Of a stretch of 64,000 nt of DNA, positions 40,401 to 52,400 are shown in pieces. The notes under the pieces are model-generated. The model saw nothing but the letters and a program-made list of their open reading frames with translations. It was not told where the DNA came from and searched no databases. Within the stretch, counting starts at the first letter, position 1; each line of letters opens with the position of its first letter. The translations under genes and the position numbers were made by a program. The stretch is from Nematopogon swammerdamellus. Taxonomy: Eukaryota > Arthropoda > Insecta > Lepidoptera > Adelidae. The DNA lies in assembly GCA_946902875.1 (NCBI GenBank), contig OX336342.1:11835523-11899522 (forward strand), read 5' to 3'.

Positions 40401-43400
40401 ATGTTTTTCAATGGGTGCATTGTGGACAGGCCCATGGAGCTTCTGCAGTCATTATTCAAAGCAAAATAAACACATTAAAGTACCAGTTACTGCAAAGACT
40501 ACATGCTACCAATAAAGCATAGTCGTAGACGAACTATCAGGAGGCCAAACAATATCCGCTATTTACTTTTCACCCAAACACAACATTACAACCTGACATG
40601 TACGACACATTTTTGCAAAGACAGGTTGGGATCACGGTTTATTGCCGGCGGAGACTATAACAACACTGGGGTTTCAACGACTAAAGGGAGTGCACTTCTA
40701 AAAGCCAACCAACCAACTGAATCTTGGAACAGTTTCAATTTGGTTGAACTCACATACTAGTCAACAGACACACAGACACAGAGACAGACACAGAACAGAA
40801 AAAGACTGCCCGATCTCCCGCTTAGTGTAGCCGGCACAACCAAAAGGAAGCACTGACACGGCACCTAGTTCAACAAGGTGTTCTGGGCTGACATCACTTA
40901 TGTTGTAGGAGATGTAGCCAACCATTTTAGTTTATCTAATCTTCTGGACTTCTGCATCACAAAGAATGTAAAAGAGTCAAATTAAAGCAGTTTCCTGTTC
41001 TCAGGTTTTATAGATTCAACTTACAGATCTCAGGCCAATTTACAGATTCAACATAAAATTTCTCCAAAGAAGTCACTATGCAAGCTGCCGAAAAGAGTAA
41101 CCTAGGAAAAATTGGGCAAACGCAAAACCCAACAGTTAAGTAAACCTTGACAAACAGCAGCAGTTCATCAACCCATGTACAGATTGCAGATGATAAATGT
41201 GACATTGGGCCAAACAAGGAAACATTGACCAGGTGCACATATACATAGTTGGAGAGAATAAATCAGTCTTTCGAAGACAAGGAGTACTGCTCGGTGATGT
41301 TCCACAGGCCTTTTATCTTGTTTGGCATAATGCGATTACTTTTTCAAAACTCTACTAAATAACAGCTGCTTCCAAATCTTCGAGTCATACCTGAGAGACA
41401 GACGTTTTCGAGAAAAGGCACAAGAGCGGAATGAAATAAAAGATGTAAAAAAAAAACATGCAGAAATACAGAAGTGCATAAAATTAATGAGTTTATGAAC
41501 CATAAACACATAGTATGGGTTCCGTGGTAAACATAAATGAGTCCATTGAACCCGACTACAGCGAAGCCAACAGGAGGGCAGAGGTGGTAACCGTGTCGAT
41601 ATTCAACACGAAATACGATACAGACAAAGCGTGTTGGACTCGAGTCCGGTGGTTCACGCTCCCGCACGCGACCGTGTTACCGGGCTTTACTGGGCTGAAA
41701 CGGGGAGACATCGCTCGCGGCGTGCGACGCGACCGATTGCTTAATTTTCCGTGTTCGTGTGGAGCGCCGTCTTCTGGGCTAGGTCCGGTACCACCTCTGC
41801 AGGAGGGTATGTGTTTAGTCTGAATGTTTGTTGCATTTATTGTATTACATAAATGGTGAACAACTCACCAGGTTCCTCCTTAACTTCGGCAGTGCCGTCC
41901 GGTTTAGTGTCATCAGTGGCTCCCTCTGTCTCGGTGTTCTGAACCACTGTTTCAATAGATGCCATTATTTCTAATCCACAAAGTAGGCGTAATAAAAAAA
42001 CAAACATTATGTAATTTTTATTTTGAATGACTTTTAATATGTCATACTAAAACAGACTAATGTAAAATATTTTTTTTTATTGTTTGTTTTGTTCTGGACA
42101 ACTTTTACAACTTATTTAGGTACATAAGAATGAAAAAAATCAATACAATAAAATAGGGCAATGTGAGCTGTACCTGCGTCCTTCTCAGAATTATCATTCT
42201 TGAATCTGCGCTTCTTCCTGCGTGCTTGTGCTGGCTCCAGTTCTGATTCTAGTAGTTTGATTTGATTTATTCCTCGTGAAGTGAGACACACCTGCAACAA
42301 TCACATTCATTCATTCATTACAATTTGTATTGCTGTCACAATGGAATTAATTGCGGTCATGAAGTGTTCAGAGGATTAAGGACAAACCATTGAACACTTT
42401 CTGTAACTCTTTATATTTGCAACACCTGCGCTGGTTTTAGGCGTCTTATTATGGTTGGGCTTCTGAAACACCAGCCAGCGCGGGTTGTGGAATATATGGT
42501 CGTACATTTTCGTCACCATTTGCACATCAAACACACTGCGGCAACACTTCGCAGTCACACAGAATAAAATTATATTATCCATTTCTGGCAGATGGTAAAC
42601 TGGTTTCTTGCCTCACTTTATTTCAAATGGAGTATTTGAACAGTTTGTTTCATTGCCTACACATCGAAATATGATTTGTATGGGGTAATTGAAAATTTTT
42701 ATTTATTTATTTATTTATTTTAGACAGGCAGCCTAGGCTGCGTCTAAATCCAGTTAAAATTTGTTGTTTTTGTCATTATCTTGGATTTTTTTTTATTATC
42801 ATTCTTGAGCACTCTTTTTGAGATTATGTTTTATTTGTTAGATATTTATCTAGTCTATTTTTGAATTGGTTGGTACTAAGTGCACTTATTACTTCCTCTG
42901 GAAGTTGGTTAGAGTTTATTGATCTGAATTCATTATTTTACGAAATATTTGAATTCATGTGCAAATTTTCCCCCATATGTTAATGTGTTGGAAGGTAAAG
43001 GGTTAAATTTGAGGATTAATAAAATAAGTGACTCTTAAGATTATTAGAAAATGTATACATTTTCTCAAGTAGAGATCCTGAATCAAAGCTGTAGGAGTCT
43101 GTAGGAGTGGCTACTTTGCCTGCAAATTAATCTCCTTCGTTCTATATTGTTAGTCCTTCGTGCAAATGCGTGTTACCTCAGTCAGCCCATGTCTTGCCCT
43201 AGTCCAGCCCATGTCAGTGAAGATGGCACGGCACTAGACGGCCAGCGAGGTTACAGAGATAAGCAACGGAAGATGGAGGATTGGCATAGGAGTAGAATAG
43301 AATAGAAAATGCTTTATTGCTCCAAAAAACATTCAACAGTATTTTAACAACCCCGAAACGTCGAGCCACATAGCTCGGAGTGAAACCGTGAGTAAAGCTG

Positions 43401-46400
43401 ATTGATTTAAAATAAAGTATTTTAACAAGCACATTAGAACATTTACATAAGGTGCAAAGGCGGACTTATCCCTTACAGAGGTTTCTTATAGTCGCGGTGA
43501 TATTGGTTGGTCAGAGCATGTGGTTTAGCCCCTCTGACTCAGCCAGCCATAGCGGATTACATAAAAAAAACCTGTCATATGTTCATTTGAGTTGTTATGT
43601 AAGTTGTTGTGTGACGAAAAAATTAATCATTTTATTTCGATTAATATAGTGGAATGTAAGTAGGTAGTAGCAAAAGAGTTGAACGTGAAGAGACCAAACA
43701 AATTCACTATAAAATATGTCATAGAGTGGGTTTCTCACCTCGTCCATGTAGTATTCGCCTGCGAGACCCAGCGACTGTAGGGAAGGCGGCGGGGGCGTGA
43801 GGGGCGGTGGGGCGGGAAGAACCACGGGGGCGGGAGGAGGCTCCACCGTCGCCTGTGCTTGCGCTATGTGCGGGGGCGGCGCGTCTCGCGGCCGGCATAG
43901 TGCGCATTGATACCTGCCGTAAATATTGTGAAATATGAAGTTTTGAGTTGGTTTGTAGGTCTAAATTAGTAATTTTGTCTTCAAAATTTTGGGTTATGTC
44001 TCAGCAATGGATGTCTTGCAAGTCCAACACCCAATTAGTTTAAAAAGACTCGCCCAAATAACCAGCAAGACAGGTATTTTCTCTGTTTCGTTAGCAACTA
44101 CACATTAACATTGAAAGAAGGTGTGAAAGACTAGAAAAACATTTGAATAAGTAGTGCTGAAAGGTATGTCTCACCCGGCGCGACAGCAGACCTCAGCCTC
44201 CTCCTCGTTGCGAATGCCGTCGCACGCAGCGTGCAGCCAGCGCGAGCACGGCTCGCACTGTATGATGAGCTCGCCGTCATTGTACGGCTCCGCGCACACG
44301 CAGCACATCACTAGCGACGCACACGGCGCGCACTCTGTCCACAATATTACAATATTTTTAAATTTACCGTGTTCAAATTAAACATACTGTGTGGGGCCGG
44401 TACTTTGTAAATAGTTTGTGTTTTCCGTCCAGTTCAGTGTAGTCGGCACGACCGAAGGGAAGCGCTGACGTGGAACCAAGTTCACCCGGTGTTATGGACT
44501 GACATTACGGATGTTGTAGGTGATGTAGCCAACCGTGTCAGTTTCCATAAAAAAAATAATAATAATTTCAGAAAAACACAGAAACAAAAGATAATTAAAC
44601 AAAGGAAGGTGGAAACACGAAACCATGAAGCTTAGAATACACTAGAGAGCATTGGACAGGGTTATAAAATCAATGCTAGAGGGCAAATGTCGCGCAACAT
44701 GTCCCTCAACTTCTACCACGAACATGTTGGAACATGCTGCGGGACATATTGTCTGAACACACCAGTAGAGATATCGCCCGCAGCATGTCCCGCTGCAGGT
44801 AAACACCATGTTATGACCAGACATCGGAATCCGCGGGGCACGAATACGACCTTGTTAGGGATTGACTACGGCGATCAATAAACAATCGACACTGTTATCG
44901 ATACTCATATTTATTTGTTTATTGTATTTTATTCATGTCATATTTCAGACCTGAATACTTATATACCTACAGTACTTATATAAACATGTATACTTTATGT
45001 TAACGATTAAGTAAATATAATACATATTTATATAAGGTATTTCAAAATTAGTTCATAGTACGCTAAGGGGGGGTTCTGTATCATATAGGGAGTAAAACCT
45101 ATATAAACATTTTTGGACCTTGGGCTTTTTTTAAGTAAAAAAATTTTTTATGTAGGTATTTAAATAAAAAAATAGGTGGTTGATTTTTATAACCTAATCG
45201 ATTCAGTTTCACAACAGTAACAAAAAAGTCTTCATGACCATTATGATGTAACACGTGTAAGTTGGTAAAAAAAATTAAATTCTTTCTTTTCCATACTAAT
45301 AAAACTAAAATTGTGGTTTGAACCGATTTGTATTGTACCTACAAAGTAAATACAACATTTGTTTATTATATCTTATTTTCTATAGAAATACTCTTAGTTT
45401 TAATAATCGACATTATTTCATATTATTCTAAAATAACGATCGATTTTCGATATTTGTGGATACATTGTCCCATCACTAGACAACCTTGAATCATTCGTGC
45501 CCCGCGGATTCCGATGTATGGTTATGACGCATGCAACGTTGCCGTAACGCACAAAGTTGCGCGGCATGTTGCAAGGGTATTTGTTCCCTAGTGTATCCAA
45601 GGTGGCTATTATTACATATTAGCATCCAATACAGTTTTATGTCAACTGTCAAATTGTTAAATTGTCAACACTGAGCTTTACATTATGAGTGAATAAAAAT
45701 GATATTTGACAAAGTTACAGTAGCCTAAGCAATTGAAACATAGAGAACTGAGTGTGGTGAATCTGCGAAAAGTGTAGTTCAGTTTGAAAACAAGTGAAAA
45801 GTGTTAGAAAACGCAAGTAAATGTGAGCGGAAAGTTTGCAAACTACCCTCATTTTACAATGGACGAGTTAGACCCTGGGGAACCATCCACAATGGAAGGA
45901 GAGTATTCCCGGAACGAAAAAAGGAACCAGGAGAACCAGATGTATCAAGAAAAGGAAACAGAACAACATTTAGTTATTGAAGAGAGAGAGTGGATGGAGT
46001 TTGAAAGTCAACAACAACAGGAACAAAGTTCAGGAGTTTCAACGGGAGAGAAGAGAGCCAGAGATGAGGACGATGACTTCATATTAGTGGGGAAAAAAGA
46101 CAAGAAGGTAAATAGAAGAACTTCAGGCGAAACTGGAAAAAAACAAGATGTGGAATGTGAAGTGTACATATCGAGCGCGGAGAAAATTCCTAAACAAATT
46201 GGCCTCGCACGGCTAATGCATGAAGGAAACATAGGAGGGGTGAGTAAAGTTAAATACCTGAGCCCGTATAAAGCAATTGTTAAGTTCAGCACAATAGAAA
46301 ATGCTACAAAATTTGTTGACAATCAGTTGTTTAAGGAGAAAAGAATAATATGCAGAAAAGCGAGCGAAGTTCCCTTCTCATATGGAGTGATCAAAGAAAT

Positions 46401-49400
46401 AGAGATAGAAATGAGCGAAAAAGAAATTTTGGAAATTCTGAAGAAAGCTGAAAAAGAAATTGTATCAGTAAAACGTCTAAACAAACAAATTGATGGTATA
46501 TGGGTGCCAAGCGAAGCTGTGAGGATATGTTTTAGAGGCACAGAGCTACCAGAATATGCATATATATATGGAAACAGGTGCGCAGTGGAACGATATGTAT
46601 TCCCCGTTAGCCAATGTTCAGGATGTTGGCGCTTTGGGCACACAGTCAAATCATGTCCAACGGGCAAAATAATTTGCCCAAAATGTGGAGACAAACACCA
46701 GAACTGTACCACTCAAGACTTCAAATGTGTGAACTGTGGAGGACGACACATGGCTCTATCAAAAACTTGCCGTGTATTTATTAAGGAAAGAGAGCTTCGG
46801 CGTATAATGGCCAAAGAAAATTGCTCATACAAAATGGCAATACAAAAACGAGGCACGGCAACTTCCGTAGGCGCCACAAATGCGAGAACTACTAATGAAC
46901 ATAATGAACAACCCTTAGAAGAGCACCAAACCCAGATAACACAAGAGCTACTACTACTACCAAGAGGACAACCAAGAAGTGCATCTTATGCTGCCCATAC
47001 AAAGATAACCACAGCACAGATACACTCACCGATGGAGAGAGAACGCCAAAACGACATCAACTCAAGTGCGGCAAGCATAACGGAAGACAAACAAATAAAA
47101 AGGAGTAATAAAAAGAAGGTACATATTAGAAAAAGAAATGAAGTAGAGCAACATAATAACAAAAGCAAAAATTCACAAGATGAAACATCATACTCTGATA
47201 TAGAGTTCCAGGAAGACTCTACGAAAGAGTCCAACACAGAAAATCAGAAAAAAAGGGGATGGAACACACTTATAACGAAGGCAAAAGAAATTATAATATC
47301 AAAAAACGAATGGGAAGAGAAAATAAGTCTCCTGGTAGAGTTATTATTATCGGAGGCAATGAAATTTTTTATGGAATATGTGGTGATGGGTTCAATGGCA
47401 GGATTCGGCCGCAAAAATGAATAATTCCGCCAAGATAAATCGTGTAAATATAATTCAATGGAATGCAAATAGTATACTACCAAAAAATGTAGAGTTCGAA
47501 CAAACACTAAATCAAGAAAAAGTTCATTTAGGAATGGTGACGGAGACCTGGTTAGATGAAAATAAAAACTTAAAAATAAATAATTTCAAGACTTTCCGAA
47601 GAGACCGCCAGGACTCGTATGGAGGAGTATGTATTGTCACGCACAAATCAGTAAGAGCAAAACTCCTAAATCTCAGCAATGTACACTCTGGAATTGAAGT
47701 ACTAGGAGTAGAGTTGTTGAATTGCCACCCCTTGAAATATGTTATAGTTGTTTACTGTCCACCATCCATTCCCACGACTCAGGCAGACTGGGAGCATATC
47801 TTCTCACAGTGGGATGCAGGGACTATAATAGCTGGAGACTTTAATGGACACCACTCTAACTGGTCACGGAAAACCAATACAAGAGGTGAACAATTATACA
47901 ACGCAAGCTCTGAATACCAATTTATTACATTGAATGATAGAAATTACACAAGAATTAAACAAGTTAATGGCACAGTACAAAAATCTTCACCGGATATTAC
48001 CTTCTGTACAACGGACTTAGCCCTCGTATGCGACTGGAAGGTAACAAACGAATCACTTGGTAGCGATCACCTAATGATAAAAGCTTCAGTTGGCATAGAA
48101 AGCTTCAGATCTACACAAAAAAGACGCAACTTAAAGGATGCAAACTGGAGGTTGTACCAAGAAACATTAGAAAAAACACTGGACACCTATGAACTTCCTC
48201 TGGCAGCACAAGAAGCCTACGATTACATAACAGACAAAATCTATGAAGCAGCAGAACACAGTATCCCCTGGATCAAACACAATCCCAATCCGCAAAACAC
48301 ATTCAAGCCAAAACCCTGGTGGACACCGTCTCTGTCCAAAGCAGTGGCTGAAAGAAGACTAGCATTAGCACAAATAAGAAGAAGAGCAACACCTGAAAAC
48401 TTCGAGCAACTCCAACGCAAAATATCAGAAGCACGTCGAGAAATACGCAAAGCAAAAAGCACTGGTTGGAGAGACTTTTGTGATAATATTAACAACCAAA
48501 CAACATCTTCTGAGCTTTGGCGCAAGATGAAATGGCTGAAGGGTATTCGGTCAGGGCAATCTACTGTAGACAAAAAATTAGCGGAAGAACTTTTGTGCAG
48601 CCTCTGTCCAGATACGGTCTCAGACCCTCCGGGCACTTTTGGAGGACCATCAGGACAGCTAGACGAGGAATGCACCAAAGAAGAATTAGAAAATGTACTC
48701 AAAAGTAAAGACACTGCACCAGGGACCGACTACATTAGCTATTCTATGTTAAGGAATCTCCCCCGAGTCGGTAAGGCTGTATTGGTCCAAGTATATAACA
48801 AAATTTTTGCTTCTGGAGATATACCACGTCAATGGAGATATATCAGGGTTATCACAATCCCAAAACCTGGTAGAGATCCATCCCTGGTATCATCTCTACG
48901 GCCTATTTCCTTGATATCATGTATGTGCAAAACTTTTAATTTAATTATTGTAAGGAGGCTAGAGTGGTTTGTTGAAAAGAACAAAATTCTAACAAATAAC
49001 TCAACAGGATTCAGACGTGGGATGTCTTGCTTGGAAAACGTTTCCAGATTTGTCACTAGTATACAAATTGCCCAAACGACTAATAAACCTACTCTGGCTT
49101 GCTTTATTGATGTTGAAAATGCCTACAATAATATAAATATCCCAGCATTAATTTACTCTCTACGTAAAATCAATATTGGCGAACTCACTATACAATATAT
49201 TGAAAATTACTTAAAAGAAAGATATTTACAAATTCAGATAGAGGGTGAACAATATATTCAAAGAATGTGTAATAAAGGCCTAGCACAAGGGGACCCACTC
49301 TCGCCGTTATTATTCAATATAATAACCTCGAGAGTGGCTAGAAAAATTTATGATATTTCAATCCTACAATTTGCAGATGATTTTATTATGTATATAACTT

Positions 49401-52400
49401 GTAAAGACATTCAATACGCCTCCACATGCATGGAACAGGCACTGAGGGATGTTACTAACATACTGGGTGAAATTGGTCTGGATATAGCTCCAGAAAAGTC
49501 CAAAATATGTATATATGCACGAGGTAGAAATAGAGCCGATATAAATGTCAAGGTGAACAGTATTCCCATTGTTAGAGCTCAAACTGTTAAATTTCTGGGT
49601 GTCTGGCTAGATCAATCACTCAAATGGCGTGAACACATAAATGAAAGCTGCAATAAAATAATGAAATACATGAATGTTCTTAAAGTTCTGGCAGGGTCGT
49701 CGTGGGGTGTTCATCCTATCCAATTAAGACGATTATACATAACATTAATAAGAAGCAGAATGGATTATGGCAGTTTTTTGTATGGTCACTGTGCGCAAAG
49801 TCACTTGAATAAGATGAACACTCTACAAAATAGAGCGATGAGAATTTGTGGAGGATACATCAAAAGTACACCAATACATGTGATGCAGAGTGACTTATGT
49901 ATACAACCATTGCACGTGCGAAGACAATACCTAGGCAGTAAATACTATTTGAAGATGAAGTCACGCACAGAAAACCCACTTATAAAGCTTTTACAAGAGC
50001 TTTTAGATAAATGTACCTATGCCTACTGGCGACGGAGGAATACTCCTATTCTACTCAAGTGTCATAGCTGCATGAGTGATTGGGAAATTGAAAATTGTTC
50101 TATTCAAAAGATGTTTACATTAGAGGTTTGGCCCTCTAAAATCCAAATAGACGTTCATACTCATGTACCAGGTATAGATAAACCGAAAAAAGATGAGTCA
50201 AAAATAGAAATAAAACAAAAAGCCGACTTTATGATTAGGGAAATGTACAGTGAACACTACAAAATCTATACAGATGGCTCAAAAAATGATAATGGGACAG
50301 GGGCAGCCTTTTGGGACCCGCAAACCAACGATGGGATGGAGATCAACATACCCGCAAAAGTTCCTATCATGACTGCTGAACTAATTGCGATTTCAGAGGC
50401 CCTTTCGTACAGCACATCGACCGGTTCTAATAAGACAGTCATACTCACAGATTCAAAAAGTGCACTTCAACACCTCGTGTCCTGTACGAAGGGCAACCTT
50501 GGAAGATCGGTTTCATACGAAATATTAAAAGATATATATAAAATGAGCACCGAAGGTAAGAGCATAACTCTACAATGGATTCCATCGCACGTTGGTATTG
50601 CGGGCAACGAGGAGGCTGACTGCCTGGCTAGTAAGGCTTGTACATCTGATGCAATAATTAGTCAATGTAAAACTTTCTGCACTGACCACCTACCCGAAAT
50701 AAAAAAGAACTGTTATAATATGTGGAAGCAATATTTCGATGAGAGATCAGTGCAGAAAGGTATATGGTACAGAACAATGCAGTGTGAACCGTTAAAAATT
50801 CCCTGGTTTGCCAAGAGCGACAGACCGAGAACAGAAATTGTTATGGGCCTGAGACTACGATCTGGACACATTCCAACAAATAAGACAATGTACCTTATGA
50901 AGATAGCACAATCACCCAACTGTAGCATATGTGGGATAGAAGAGGACCTACTCCATATACTGTTGGAATGTGCCCGGAACCAGGAACTGAGGCAGAAGCT
51001 ATTGAGAGACTTAAGAACTGACAGACTCAACCTGTTTTTTAAAGTACATGAAGCCTTGGGTCGAGCTCAGGGGGAGGAGTTTGAATTCATACTAAGTTTT
51101 TTTGTAAAGTCACAGGCGTTGAATCGTGCTGAAGTACAATAAAAAATCAATATAGTTACTATGGGGCTGGCATAGCCAGGAATGGCTAAAGCCCTAAACA
51201 AAATAAAGATTTAAAAAAAAAAAAAAAAAAAAGCATCCAATATCTTGGGAGCATGTAAGAGCAAGAAATTACTACAGCTACATTTTAGTCGACAGAGATG
51301 GAGAAGGCACAGATGCCATAAGGCACTATTATTGCGCACTGCAGATGTATAAAATAGATTAATAATAATCATTATCCTATACTATACTAAATCTATTTGT
51401 TTTTAATTCCACACTATTTTCCACAAACAAAAAATAAAAAAATGTTACTTAGGATACATTGCCATAACTTTTTTCTCACAGCGATTTGAAATGACCCGTC
51501 ATAATAACTATTGTTGTACATTAAAAGGTAACCCTTTGGTAATGACATATATGTGGTTTTTATTGGTTCCTAGACCATCTTCCATACATTTTTGCCGATT
51601 CTCCTTCAACTACATTTCTAACTTTTAAGAGCTCTGCTATTTCTTCAACTGACAAATTTAGTTTTCTTATGCTATAGCGCACCATGCAATCAGTATTCAT
51701 CCAATTAGTCTTTAAAGTTTATTTGTGACCACCTAAAATAGTCAGTATTACGTAGGTACCTGTATACTCATTCATCCATCGGCAAGGCGGTGCGCCGGGC
51801 GAGGTCGCACCGCACGTCTGGCAGCGGCGACAGCGCTCGCAGCGCCAAGCGCCCGCCGGCACGGCCGACAGCTGCGCGCAGTACGTGTGCCGCGTCGTGT
51901 CGCAGTCGTCGCACAGCACGAGGCGCGCGTCGTCGCCGCGGGAGCCGCAACCCTCGCACACGGTGCAGTCCAGGCACCGCCATCCTAGAGTCACCACCAC
52001 CCGTGACACCTGTGCAGTTCGATACATTGGTTTAAACATTACATGAAAACATAAAAATAATGTTATTATAGTCTTTGAAATTATAGAATTAAATTGGCGT
52101 TTGACTGACATATGAGGTATAATTTTTTTAGAAGTATAATTATTGAGCCTTATCCTAATATTCAATTATTTTAATGTCGAAAGTTGGCCACGTCACCTGT
52201 GTGTGCCCCATGACAATCGATCACTTTGGGTGTTAACCTAACTTAACCTAACCTAACCTGTAATAAGTGTGCTTTATGAGGTCATCGAGTGTCCAGTTCT
52301 GTAAGTCAGGGTCCTAAGTCAACTGTCTTCATCCATAGGAATGATAAATGCTTGTTTATTATGGTGACTGTATTACTTTATGATTACAATATTATACGAA

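Larger units (their letters stand above)
45632..51231 (+). mobile_element. Full-length I-superfamily LINE with intact ORF1 and ORF2
   Basis: It is bounded by an 11-bp duplication. The 5' end is CAGTTTTATGTCAACTGTC and the 3' end is AAGATTT plus about 19 A. The order is 5'UTR (about 227 bp), ORF1, ORF2 (APE endonuclease, reverse transcriptase, RNase H, CCHC) and a short 3'UTR. No frameshift or stop was seen in either ORF. The terminal RNase H places it in the I superfamily rather than Jockey. It sits in the exon 14/15 intron, antisense to the host, and looks young. Confidence 0.93.
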
